Source: a virus. Taken from it: a DNA stretch of 21,385 bases. The stretch lies in IMG/VR virus record IMGVR_UViG_3300032088_000110, positions 1-21,385 of that record, one strand, 5' to 3'. The notes below the pieces were generated by a model. It was given only the letters and a program-made list of their open reading frames with translations, searched no databases and was not told the DNA's origin. Below, piece by piece: positions 14,143 to 19,560 of the stretch (within the stretch, counting starts at the first letter, position 1; every line of letters begins with the position of its first letter). The translations under genes were made by a program, and so were the position numbers.

Positions 14143-14331
14143 GGGCATTCAAAGGATTTGCCTATATTGAAGCCTTTCGTGCTTCGACTCGTAAGGGGAA
14201 CGGTATAGACTAAAGTTCAACTATTTATCTTAAAGCTAAATCCGTTTACCGCGAATCGCAATTAAGGGAACGTTTCACCGAGGTCGCACTATTTACCTTC
14301 ACGATGATATAAACAAATCCTTTCAATGTCC
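14143..14331 (+). ncRNA. Non-coding block closed by an 18-bp inverted repeat; possible structured RNA
   Basis: GGGCATTCAAAGGATTTG (14143-14160) pairs with CAAATCCTTTCAATGTCC (14314-14331) at 17 of 18 positions, one as G-U. Inside, CTATATTG (14162-14169) pairs with CGGTATAG (14201-14208) with two G-U pairs, enclosing a smaller CCTT.CG/CG.AAGG hairpin. All three G-U pairs are valid only for a plus-strand RNA; on the minus strand they become A-C. No gene-like ORF with a Shine-Dalgarno fills it. The alternative is a small element with terminal inverted repeats (MITE-like), though no target duplication is seen. Strand is a weak inference. Confidence 0.5.
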
Positions 14332-14338
14332 TCCTGAA

Positions 14339-14354
14339 GCCCCCCGAAGGGGGC
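14339..14354 (-). repeat. UUCG hairpin plus Shine-Dalgarno unit, copy 1
   Basis: On the minus strand GCCCCC-TTCG-GGGGGC forms a 6-bp GC stem with a C(UUCG)G loop, followed by TTCAGGAGG. Unlike the other two copies, no ATG follows at the expected distance; the non-coding block follows instead. Confidence 0.75.
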
Positions 14355-14361
14355 GGTTGAT

Positions 14362-14658
14362 TTAGTTTAATGTATATATTTCTAATTCTTGGCTTACATT
14401 AAATACTGCTTTTCCGATTTCATCATCACTTAGAATGTCGCCGTATTTCAAATTTAACTCTTCTCCGTAATTCATTAGCCCAAGCAAACTTACTTCGTGA
14501 TTTTTGGATAATTGAATTTTTGCATAATCTTTAATAGCTTCTGTAGACTTAGCGAAAAAATCATCTTCACACTTGGGGTGAGCATACCTGTAATCATTAT
14601 CTAAACAGGCGTTTTCATCATCGGCTACGTATTCATCACAATATTTACAAAATGGCAT
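14362..14658 (-). CDS. Small zinc-ribbon-like protein
   Basis: A 98-residue protein beginning MPFCKYCDEYVADDENACLD. Cys4, Cys7, and later the AHPKC pair (about residues 26-30) form a CxxC...HxxC zinc site like that of the gene at 13681-13941; the rest differs. It is translated from the hairpin-linked AGGAG at copy 2, seven bases before the ATG. No known domain beyond the zinc site; function is not recognised. Confidence 0.74.
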   Translation of the reverse strand: MPFCKYCDEYVADDENACLDNDYRYAHPKCEDDFFAKSTEAIKDYAKIQLSKNHEVSLLGLMNYGEELNLKYGDILSDDEIGKAVFNVSQELEIYTLN

Positions 14659-14673
14659 TTTTAATCTCCTGAA

Positions 14674-14689
14674 GCCCCCCGAAGGGGGC
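14674..14689 (-). repeat. UUCG hairpin plus Shine-Dalgarno unit, copy 2
   Basis: Identical 16-base GCCCCC-TTCG-GGGGGC stem-loop on the minus strand, followed by TTCAGGAGATT and the ATG at 14658. No U tract follows, so this is not a normal terminator. Confidence 0.8.
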
Positions 14690-14696
14690 AGTTGGT

Positions 14697-14885
14697 TTAC
14701 TTGGCTTTTTTACCATTTATTGTTATGGCTGATGCAGTTTCTATCTCTTGCGCTTTGATGCCTTTAACGTGCCATTCGCTTCTGGCTATAGCCATGAATG
14801 TTTTTTCACCGCCATTGGTGCAGAACCATTCCTCAGCATCAGCATCTCTGTTAAGTGTGATTATATCGCCTTGTCGTATGAACAT
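14697..14885 (-). CDS. Small hypothetical protein, first gene after promoter A
   Basis: A 62-residue protein beginning MFIRQGDIITLNRDADAEEW and ending ITINGKKAK, probably a small beta-barrel. It is preceded by AAAAAGGTAAATAAAT as ribosome-binding region, and this leader is repeated almost exactly upstream of the gene at 15979. No function is recognised. Confidence 0.7.
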   Translation of the reverse strand: MFIRQGDIITLNRDADAEEWFCTNGGEKTFMAIARSEWHVKGIKAQEIETASAITINGKKAK

Positions 14886-14917
14886 ATTTATTTACCTTTT
14901 TAGTTAATGTTGGGTAC

Positions 14918-14945
14918 ATGATATATCTTTCCCACGCATTGTCAA
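14918..14945 (-). promoter_or_regulatory. Promoter A for the small-gene operon
   Basis: On the minus strand, perfect TTGACA (14945-14940), 16-base gap, TATCAT (14923-14918, 5/6). It aligns over about 80 bases, including the leader and ribosome-binding site, with promoter B. Confidence 0.7.
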
Positions 14946-14958
14946 AGGTTTTTTTACA
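14940..14958. promoter_or_regulatory. Palindromic operator, copy A
   Basis: TGTCAA-N7-TTTACA, one mismatch from the perfect TGTAAA-N7-TTTACA of copy B, and overlapping the -35 box of promoter A. Probably a dimeric repressor or activator site. Confidence 0.5.
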
Positions 14959-15017
14959 AATATCTTAATTATTTTGTCATTTTATTGTAAGTGTATGTTT
15001 TTATTATAGAAAAAATA

Positions 15018-15275
15018 TCAATTATTTTCGTAGATTGTCTTTAAAAGCTTGAATTTTTTGCTGTAAATCTCAATTTTGGGGCTTCTTTGCTCTCCGCATT
15101 GTGTGTCAAAAGCGTAGATTTTGGCATCGTCTATCGCCCATTCTTTGCGATGATGTTCACTCAAATTCGTATGATTGCCATCGTGATCATATTTGCAGAC
15201 CATCCAACAATTCCATTCCTCGCACCAGTCAACAACAACTTTTGACCAAATCATTTTTTTTTCTTTATTCACCTG
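15018..15275 (-). CDS. Small hypothetical protein
   Basis: An 85-residue protein. GTG at 15275 is chosen because GGAGG lies five bases before it; a TTG at 15287 and an ATG at 15254 (MIWSKVVVDWCEEWNCW) are alternatives. It is Trp- and Cys-rich in the first third and ends KIEIYSKKFKLLKTIYENN, which resembles the EIVMYSKNF part of the upstream neighbour; the two may be distant paralogues. No function is recognised. Confidence 0.65.
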   Translation of the reverse strand, partial: QVNKEKKMIWSKVVVDWCEEWNCWMVCKYDHDGNHTNLSEHHRKEWAIDDAKIYAFDTQCGEQRSPKIEIYSKKFKLLKTIYENN

Positions 15276-15477
15276 CACCTCCAACACCGTCAGCGTCTAT
15301 GAAATTTTTTGAATACATTACGATTTCTGGAAACGTGAACTCGCCAGCACAATACTCCCAAATATCCCAGCAGTCATTGTGTAGAGTGATCTCAACAACA
15401 AAACCATCATCGTAAAAATCTGCTACTTTGGCACAGCGTTTTTTGCCAAGTGCTTTTTTAAGTTGAGGTATAATCAT
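15265..15477 (-). CDS. Small hypothetical protein
   Basis: A 70-residue protein beginning MIIPQLKKALGKKRCAKVAD and containing LHNDCWDIWEYCAGEFTFPE. It is translated from AGGAGG seven bases before the ATG at 15477, part of hairpin copy 3. Its end overlaps the GTG start chosen for the next gene. Function is not recognised. Confidence 0.7.
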   Translation of the reverse strand: MIIPQLKKALGKKRCAKVADFYDDGFVVEITLHNDCWDIWEYCAGEFTFPEIVMYSKNFIDADGVGGAGE

Positions 15478-15493
15478 TTCTCGCCCTCCTGAA

Positions 15494-15509
15494 GCCCCCC
15501 TAAGGGGGC
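15494..15509 (-). repeat. Hairpin plus Shine-Dalgarno unit, copy 3
   Basis: On the minus strand GCCCCC-TTAG-GGGGGC, the same stem as copies 1 and 2 with one loop base changed, followed by TTCAGGAGG and the ATG at 15477. Confidence 0.78.
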
Positions 15510-15525
15510 GGTGGTTGTAAAGTTT

Positions 15526-15744
15526 TTATTTAAGATATGTCACACCTTTAATTTTTGCGTTCAAAGACTGTTCAATCTCTTTAAGAAAAAAGTTTATAGA
15601 ACTTGATGCTCCTGTCGCTCTACCTTTCCAATATTTTGCCATTTTCAAATCTTTACTTTGACAAGATTGCTTTACGTTCTCAGTAAACTGTATTAATTCT
15701 TTTTGAGATATTTGTAATCCTTTGGTCCAAGTATCAATGTTCAT
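15526..15744 (-). CDS. Small hypothetical protein
   Basis: A 72-residue protein from the ATG at 15744: MNIDTWTKGLQISQKELIQF, helical and basic, ending KEIEQSLNAKIKGVTYLK. The frame is open further upstream to 15945, but that part lies over the better-supported gene 15749-15979. GGAG lies nine bases before the ATG. No function is recognised. Confidence 0.68.
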   Translation of the reverse strand: MNIDTWTKGLQISQKELIQFTENVKQSCQSKDLKMAKYWKGRATGASSSINFFLKEIEQSLNAKIKGVTYLK

Positions 15745-15748
15745 ATTT

Positions 15749-15979
15749 TTAAGCTCCGTATTTTTGTAAAGTTTCAATTGCATCTTTTTTAGTTTCGTAT
15801 GGTGCGTCGTGGCATTCCCAATCACCATCGAAATTAAAAAATGTTCGCCACCCCTTGCCCATGTCAGAATCGTTAGAAAATTGAAGTTGAACCAATGTTT
15901 CTGGTTTGATGCCTTGAGTATCAGTAACGTTAACGTCATAACCAAATTTGGTTCTTTTTGTTTTTGTTTGATACCTCAT
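15749..15979 (-). CDS. Small hypothetical protein, first gene after promoter B
   Basis: A 76-residue protein beginning MRYQTKTKRTKFGYDVNVTD, with a beta-rich middle (WRTFFNFDGDWECHDAPY) and a helical C-terminus. Its leader AAAAAGGTAAACAAAC repeats that of the gene at 14885. Function is not recognised. Confidence 0.7.
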   Translation of the reverse strand: MRYQTKTKRTKFGYDVNVTDTQGIKPETLVQLQFSNDSDMGKGWRTFFNFDGDWECHDAPYETKKDAIETLQKYGA

Positions 15980-16011
15980 GTTTGTTTACCTTTTTAAATG
16001 AATGTAGGGAC

Positions 16012-16039
16012 ATACTAATCCGTACTCACTCAATGTAAA
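16012..16039 (-). promoter_or_regulatory. Promoter B
   Basis: On the minus strand TTTACA (16039-16034, 5/6), 16-base gap, TAGTAT (16017-16012, 4/6). Same layout as promoter A, with which it shares upstream T/A tract, operator and leader. Confidence 0.6.
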
Positions 16040-16052
16040 GATATTTTTTACA
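16034..16052. promoter_or_regulatory. Palindromic operator, copy B (perfect)
   Basis: TGTAAA-GATATTT-TTTACA, a perfect 6-bp inverted repeat with a 7-bp spacer. Its left half on the plus strand is the -35 box of promoter B on the minus strand, so protein binding would block or shape RNA polymerase access. Confidence 0.55.
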
Positions 16053-16103
16053 AATAACGCAACTATTTTTAAATTAATTGATAAGTTATTGTTTTGTCTA
16101 AGG

Positions 16104-16517
16104 TTAAATATTCAACTTTTTTCGCATTTCTGCGATTCTTTTGCGTATTTCTTCGGGTGGCAAAGGGTCTTTGGTCGGTTTCACGTGGAACGTACGATGG
16201 CTTTTATGACTCACTGTCAATCGGCATATGTTCCTAAAATGAGGCAAAGTTAGAAAATCGAGATGGTCTTGGCAAGCTCTGATGCCATCAAGATATTCTT
16301 GTTCAGTAAAGTCTTTAGTCAGTGACCGATGCCAAACTTTCATCTCTGTACTCCCGACAGGATCAGTGACTTTTTTCATTGCCTGTAAGATTCTCCAGCC
16401 CTTCGCCATAGTTTCGGCTGAGATATTCTCTGAGTTTTTGGTCTGCTTGCTCTGATTTACTGAGTCGTTCAACTTGTTGATAAGCGTCTGCGCTGACTTC
16501 ATCGTCGAATCGTTCAT
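16104..16517 (-). CDS. Possible replication protein P-like (helicase loader-type) protein
   Basis: A 137-residue protein. From about residue 37 it reads MAKGWRILQAMKKVTDPVGS, then EMKVWHRSLTKDF, GIRACQDHLDFLTLPHFRNI and CRL. This W..L..F..., G...C, LP.FR..C pattern is like the C-terminal part of lambda P-type helicase loaders and related phage replication proteins. The start at 16517 (AGAGGT ten bases upstream) makes it overlap the previous gene by 155 bases; internal ATGs at 16502 or 16409 would shorten the overlap. Function is inferred from pattern and from its partner; moderate confidence only. Confidence 0.55.
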   Translation of the reverse strand: MNDSTMKSAQTLINKLNDSVNQSKQTKNSENISAETMAKGWRILQAMKKVTDPVGSTEMKVWHRSLTKDFTEQEYLDGIRACQDHLDFLTLPHFRNICRLTVSHKSHRTFHVKPTKDPLPPEEIRKRIAEMRKKLNI

Positions 16518-16755
16518 TCTTAAGGTACCTCTCTACTGCTTGGAAATTAGGTGAAAATTGCCCTGCGGAGCGTAATTTCATTTTTGAATCTGCTTGTCGT
16601 TGATAGCTTTTTATAATGTAATCTACATCATCTGCATCAATCTGCATTTTCTGAAATACTTTATACGCTTTGATTTTTGAGCCTTTTTCTCCAAGACTTG
16701 AATCGAAAGCGTCCCATAACCTTTGAAATTCTGTCGAGTATTTAGTTCTGTTCAT
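16363..16755 (-). CDS. Possible replication protein O-like (C-terminal domain type) protein
   Basis: A 130-residue protein beginning MNRTKYSTEFQRLWDAFDSS. The segment FQRLWDAFDSSLGEKGSKIK (A.KVFQKM) followed by YIIKSYQRQADSK, FSPNFQAVERYLKNERFDD fits the repeated module at the C-terminus of phage replication initiators (F..FW..Y....K..A...W...; YIPHP.TWLN..RWED). Here it stands alone, without an N-terminal DNA-binding domain. CAGGAGG is six bases before the ATG, and this is the first gene on the minus side of the divergent control region. Replication role is likely but not proven. Confidence 0.55.
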   Translation of the reverse strand: MNRTKYSTEFQRLWDAFDSSLGEKGSKIKAYKVFQKMQIDADDVDYIIKSYQRQADSKMKLRSAGQFSPNFQAVERYLKNERFDDEVSADAYQQVERLSKSEQADQKLREYLSRNYGEGLENLTGNEKSH

Positions 16756-16785
16756 GCAACCTCCTGTTAAATTTTCTTTTTTGTT

Positions 16786-16804
16786 TGTGAAAAATATCTT
16801 TAAA
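16786..16804. promoter_or_regulatory. Palindromic operator, degenerate copy C
   Basis: TGTGAA-AAATATC-TTTAAA, same half-site spacing as copies A and B, embedded in a longer match to promoter B (TTTGTgAAAAATATCTTTAa, then ctGAGTG). It faces the plus strand, the opposite way from A and B. The -10 at the matching distance (TTAAAG, 16821-16826) is poor. Confidence 0.42.
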
Positions 16805-16850
16805 CTGAGTGCGTAAAACCTTAAAGGAGTTTCACCCTGTTTTCTTCTAT

Positions 16851-17101
16851 CGCGCTACAGTTTTTGGTGTATCGAATATGGTGTCTATTGATCTATATTA
16901 AGCATTAACAGATCAGGCATTTTCGCTCTCAGGTATCGCCGTCTCGTGGGTTTTATTATTCCCACGCCTCATGCCCACCAAAACTGTATCGGCGAATCAG
17001 GTTAGCTTGATCGAATGTAAAGAAATGGTAGAATAACCCAGTCGGGTATCCGTTCTCACCTTCTCTCACATCGGATTTTAGGCTTCCCACAGCCACCGAC
17101 T
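16851..17101. ncRNA. Highly folded non-coding block; candidate regulatory RNA or leader
   Basis: Closing helix: TACAGTTTT (16856-16864) with AAAACTGTA (16980-16988), then GGTG (16866-16869) with CACC (16976-16979). Inside, TGATCT/AGATCA (16889-16894/16910-16915) and TTAA-GCA-TTAA form one hairpin; the next base starts GGCAT/ATGCC (16916-16920/16971-16975), which encloses CGTGGG/CCCACG (16945-16950/16961-16966). Helices abut with no gap, as in a real junction. Beyond it CGAATCA/TGATCG forms a hairpin (16993-17013), and AGTCGG/CCGACT (17040-17045/17096-17101) encloses ATCCG/CGGAT. Nearly all pairs are Watson-Crick, so the strand cannot be told. It may be a cis leader, a small RNA or an origin. 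Confidence 0.5.
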
Positions 17102-17171
17102 TTCCCATTTAAAAACAAAACCTCTCTAAAGTAAAATTTTATTTTATTTTCTCTAAATATTAAAAAGATTC

Positions 17172-17200
17172 TTTACTTATTGCCAAGAATATTTGATAAT
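17172..17200 (+). promoter_or_regulatory. Promoter of the recombination operon
   Basis: TTTACT (17172-17177, 4/6) and GATAAT (17195-17200, 5/6) with a 17-base gap, preceded by a very A/T-rich stretch that could act as an UP element. Transcription would start near 17207, just upstream of the Erf-like gene. Confidence 0.65.
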
Positions 17201-17230
17201 GTCTGCTCAATCAATAAAAGGGAGAAAACA

Positions 17231-17821
17231 ATGGAAACAAGTAATGAGGTAAATGAGTTAGCTGAAGCATTATCTAAGATGCAAGGTGAGTTAGGCAAAG
17301 CAGAAAAGAGTGGTAAGGGTAATTATGGCAAACACGCGAAAATCGAAGATGTCATAAATGCCTGCAGAGTTCCTTTGGCAGATAACGATTTGAGCGTGGT
17401 TCAAGTCCCACGGAGTGCTGAGAACGGCATTAGTTTACAAACCCGAATCATGCACAAAAGCGGACAGTGGCTACAAGATGAACTGACCATGGCTATCACT
17501 ACAAAGGCAACGCCGCATGAATATGGCAAGCTGATTACTTACATGAGGCGATATGCATTAGCGGCTATTCTGGCAGTTGCGCAAGAAGATGATGACGCCC
17601 AGTCAATGCAAGTCACTACAGAAAAGCAAAATAGTGACAAGCCAATAGATAAAAGTCGAGTTATAGCTATTCAGAATTTACTCGATAACGATCTAGATCG
17701 TATTGGTAATTTTCTCAAGGCTTGCAATCTCGATAATCTGAGCAAAATTATGCAATCTGATTACGACAACCTTGTTGAGAAAATAACTGCTTCTAATAAA
17801 AAACGTACGGAGGATAAGTAA
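17231..17821 (+). CDS. erf: Erf-like single-strand annealing recombinase
   Basis: A 196-residue protein starting at the ATG at 17231 with AAGGGAG six bases upstream; upstream codons to 17180 lack a ribosome-binding site and cover the -10 box. The Erf core is clear: LAEALSKMQGELGKAEKSGK, then YGKHAKIEDVINACRVPLAD, SLQTRIMHKSGQWLQDEL, and EYGKLITYMRRYALAAILAV ending in the acidic AQEDDDA. The product anneals complementary strands, working with the YqaJ-type exonuclease and SSB encoded just downstream. C-terminal 70 residues are a helical domain of no known role. Stop overlaps the next ATG in TAATG. Confidence 0.9.
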   Translation: METSNEVNELAEALSKMQGELGKAEKSGKGNYGKHAKIEDVINACRVPLADNDLSVVQVPRSAENGISLQTRIMHKSGQWLQDELTMAITTKATPHEYGKLITYMRRYALAAILAVAQEDDDAQSMQVTTEKQNSDKPIDKSRVIAIQNLLDNDLDRIGNFLKACNLDNLSKIMQSDYDNLVEKITASNKKRTEDK

Positions 17822-17985
17822 TGGGTAAAGTAATAGACGCAAAAGAAAAGTTTACAAGTAGTAAAGAAAAAGATGATAATAAGCAAGTGAATGATTACGA
17901 AGTTAACAGTGCAACAATAGCGATGAAAATGCTAGAAGAATTAAACAGCTATTTTATGCCAAAAGGAGAAGACTATGAAAAATGA
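17821..17985 (+). CDS. Small hypothetical protein (54 residues)
   Basis: ATG at 17821 overlaps the Erf stop and opens MGKVIDAKEKFTSSKEKDDN, ending YFMPKGEDYEK. It is Lys/Asp/Glu-rich, then helical. GGAGGATAAGTA upstream can serve as ribosome-binding site and the gene fills the space to the next start with an 11-base overlap. No function is recognised; the context suggests an accessory of the recombination module. Confidence 0.7.
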   Translation: MGKVIDAKEKFTSSKEKDDNKQVNDYEVNSATIAMKMLEELNSYFMPKGEDYEK

Positions 17986-18247
17986 GTGCCCTGTAAGTAT
18001 TGACGAATTGAGACATGATGCCCAAGAACATCAAGTAACAATCGAAGAAGATCCCGATGTAGAGTTACGAGAACCTGCTTCGGAGATGAGTGAAGAAACG
18101 CAAAGGCAATTTGACTGCATCCAAGCTCTCGTAGATGATTGGCGCGAAGAAAACACAGACCCTTATTTATTAGGCTGTAAGTTTTTTTTCTACATGAATC
18201 AAGAGTTGAGCCTTCAACTGCGTGACATCAAGAAGCAATTAACATGA
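17975..18247 (+). CDS. Small acidic hypothetical protein
   Basis: A 90-residue acidic protein beginning MKNECPVSIDELRHDAQEHQ, with AAAGGAG upstream of its ATG and the stop overlapping the exonuclease ATG (ATGA). The latter half (FDCIQALVDDWREENTDPYL) is helical. It sits between annealase and exonuclease, so a partner role is possible, but nothing identifies one. Confidence 0.72.
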   Translation: MKNECPVSIDELRHDAQEHQVTIEEDPDVELREPASEMSEETQRQFDCIQALVDDWREENTDPYLLGCKFFFYMNQELSLQLRDIKKQLT

Positions 18248-18864
18248 TTATTTTGGATTGTGAGCAAGGCTCGGAAGAATGGTTCAAAGCGCGGTTAGGT
18301 GTACCAAGCGCAAGTAATTTTCATCGAGTCATAACGCCCACAGGAAAGTTATCTTCTCAACTTGACAGTTATGTGAATACTCTGGCTAGTGAAATTATCA
18401 CTGGTCAGCCGTATTCTACTTTCACGAGTGATGCAATGCTCAGAGGTACTGAACTGGAACCTATCGCTAGGAATAACTTTTCTTTTTTAGAAAGTGTAAA
18501 AGTTGAAGAAGTAGGTTTTTGTATGCGAGAAGATATTAAGGTCGGTTGTTCACCTGATGGGGTTATTGATGAGCGAGAAGGCTTAGAAATTAAATGTCCT
18601 TTGGCACACAATCATCTTGAATACTTGCGACAAGGCGAATTACCTGCGAAATACATCGCTCAAGTTCAAGGGTCTATGTATGTAACAGACTTCGAAGTCT
18701 GGCATTTTTACAGCTACCACCCAGACTTTGCAGAAAATCTATCAGTAGAAGTATATCGCGATGAGGTTTTTATAACCCAATTAAAAGATCACCTTACAAG
18801 AGTTACTGACTTGATTGGTGAATATGTAGAAAAATTTAAAAAAGGAGATGAAAATGTTAAATAA
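18244..18864 (+). CDS. YqaJ-type viral exonuclease (lambda Exo-like)
   Basis: A 206-residue PD-(D/E)XK exonuclease. It opens IILDCEQGSEEWFKARLGVP, with SASNFHRVITPTGK after it, the usual N-terminal block. GTELEPIARNNF (Glu70 region), CSPDGVID with Asp105, GLEIKCP with Glu115 and Lys117, and YIAQVQGSMYV with Gln140 form the active site. It resects double-stranded ends so that the Erf-like annealase can act. It is coupled by ATGA to the gene before it and overlaps the start of ssb. Confidence 0.92.
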   Translation: MIILDCEQGSEEWFKARLGVPSASNFHRVITPTGKLSSQLDSYVNTLASEIITGQPYSTFTSDAMLRGTELEPIARNNFSFLESVKVEEVGFCMREDIKVGCSPDGVIDEREGLEIKCPLAHNHLEYLRQGELPAKYIAQVQGSMYVTDFEVWHFYSYHPDFAENLSVEVYRDEVFITQLKDHLTRVTDLIGEYVEKFKKGDENVK

Positions 18865-19234
18865 AGTACAGCTAATCGGTAATTTAGGGCGTGACCCAGA
18901 AGTAAAAACGACTGCCAAAGGCAACGAAATGTGTACGTTCAATCTTGCAACTACTGAAAGGTGGAACGATAAAAATGGTGATAAACAAGAACGAACAGAA
19001 TGGCATAGAGTTGTTTTGTTTGCGAAACTTGCTACTTTGGCAAACGATTATTTACACAAGGGCAGTAAAATTCATTTAGAAGGAAAAATTCGCACCAGTA
19101 GCTACGAGAAAGATGGTGAGACAAGATACAGCACCGAAATTTATGGTGATAGTTTTATTTTTTTAGATTCTAAGAAGTCTAACGATGCACCAAAGGCAAA
19201 GGTAGATAGTTTTGATGATGATATACCTTTTTAA
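18854..19234 (+). CDS. ssb: Single-stranded DNA-binding protein
   Basis: A 126-residue SSB: MLNKVQLIGNLGRDPEVKTT, then FNLATTERW, RTEWHRVVLFAKLATLAND, YLHKGSKIHLEGKIRTSSYE form the OB fold. The tail is acidic and ends DDDIPF, the conserved protein-interaction tip. ATG 18854 is preferred because AAGGAG is six bases upstream and ATG 18848 lies within that site. It works with the exonuclease and annealase, and in phage replication. A hairpin follows the gene. Confidence 0.95.
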   Translation: MLNKVQLIGNLGRDPEVKTTAKGNEMCTFNLATTERWNDKNGDKQERTEWHRVVLFAKLATLANDYLHKGSKIHLEGKIRTSSYEKDGETRYSTEIYGDSFIFLDSKKSNDAPKAKVDSFDDDIPF

Positions 19235-19237
19235 AAA

Positions 19238-19268
19238 AGCCCCTAAGGTGAGCGTGCCTGTAGGGGCT
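19238..19268. terminator. Strong hairpin after ssb
   Basis: AGCCCCTA pairs with TAGGGGCT (8 bp), continued by AGG/CCT with one bulged G. On the plus strand the tail is AAAGGTAC, not a U run. On the minus strand six T follow, so it reads as an intrinsic terminator against antisense transcription, or as an mRNA stabiliser for ssb. TTCAGGAG comes just after it, as at the three other hairpins. Confidence 0.5.
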
Positions 19269-19344
19269 AAAGGTACTTCAGGAGAGAAACAAATAACAAA
19301 ACAAAGTTAAGTTACAAAACCAGATTATCAACAAGGAGAAAGAA

Positions 19345-19560
19345 ATGCAACAAGCAAATATCGGTGCAAGCGTTATCGAGGCGCAATACATTAAAAGAAT
19401 ATCTACCGCTGAATTAGCCAATATACTAGGTGAAAGCAGGCAGTCTGTTTATCATTTGAGAAAACAAAAATCAGCAGGTATTCATAAAGTGCAAAGATTG
19501 GCAGGTATTTTTGAAATGCCTTTAGTCGATTTTATCAATTTAGGGTTTAAAAATGACTAA
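19345..19560 (+). CDS. Small helix-turn-helix DNA-binding protein
   Basis: A 71-residue protein with AAGGAG six bases before its ATG. Residues about 19-55 form a Cro/CI-type helix-turn-helix: ISTAELANILGESRQSVYHL, followed by KQKSAGIHKVQRLAGIFEMP. No oligomerisation or ligand domain is present. A small phage regulator is likely; whether it reads the TGTAAA-N7-TTTACA operators is not known. Confidence 0.72.
   Translation: MQQANIGASVIEAQYIKRISTAELANILGESRQSVYHLRKQKSAGIHKVQRLAGIFEMPLVDFINLGFKND

Larger units (their letters stand above)
16756..17230. other. Divergent early control region, no confident gene
   Basis: About 475 bases between the minus-strand O-like gene and the plus-strand Erf-like gene. 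It contains operator copy C, a strongly folded block (16851-17101) and the promoter for the recombination operon. An open plus-strand frame from 16902 to 17036 (ATG at 16971, MPTKTVSANQVSLIECKEMV) lacks a Shine-Dalgarno; other frames are also open, which is common in structured RNA, so it is not called as a gene. Confidence 0.7.

Noticed and set aside
14143-14331. Group I intron or tRNA in the inverted-repeat block
   Set aside because: It is too short for a group I core, has no recognisable P/Q/R/S elements or exon context, and no cloverleaf closes; the T-loop-like AAGTTCAACT lacks the proper stem.
14143-14331. Short open frames inside the block, such as a plus-strand frame ending KGNGID
   Set aside because: No start codon with a ribosome-binding site; the frames are short and lie inside helices.
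15745-15945. Upstream part of the 139-codon frame ending at 15526
   Set aside because: Covers the better-supported gene 15749-15979 in another frame, with no ribosome-binding site at 15945.
16795-16826. Functional plus-strand promoter at operator C
   Set aside because: The -35 resemblance is fair but the -10 at the matching position (TTAAAG) is poor, so it is reported as an operator copy rather than a promoter.
16971-17036. 21-codon ORF with ATG at 16971
   Set aside because: No Shine-Dalgarno; several frames are open over the same stretch and the DNA is better explained by paired helices.
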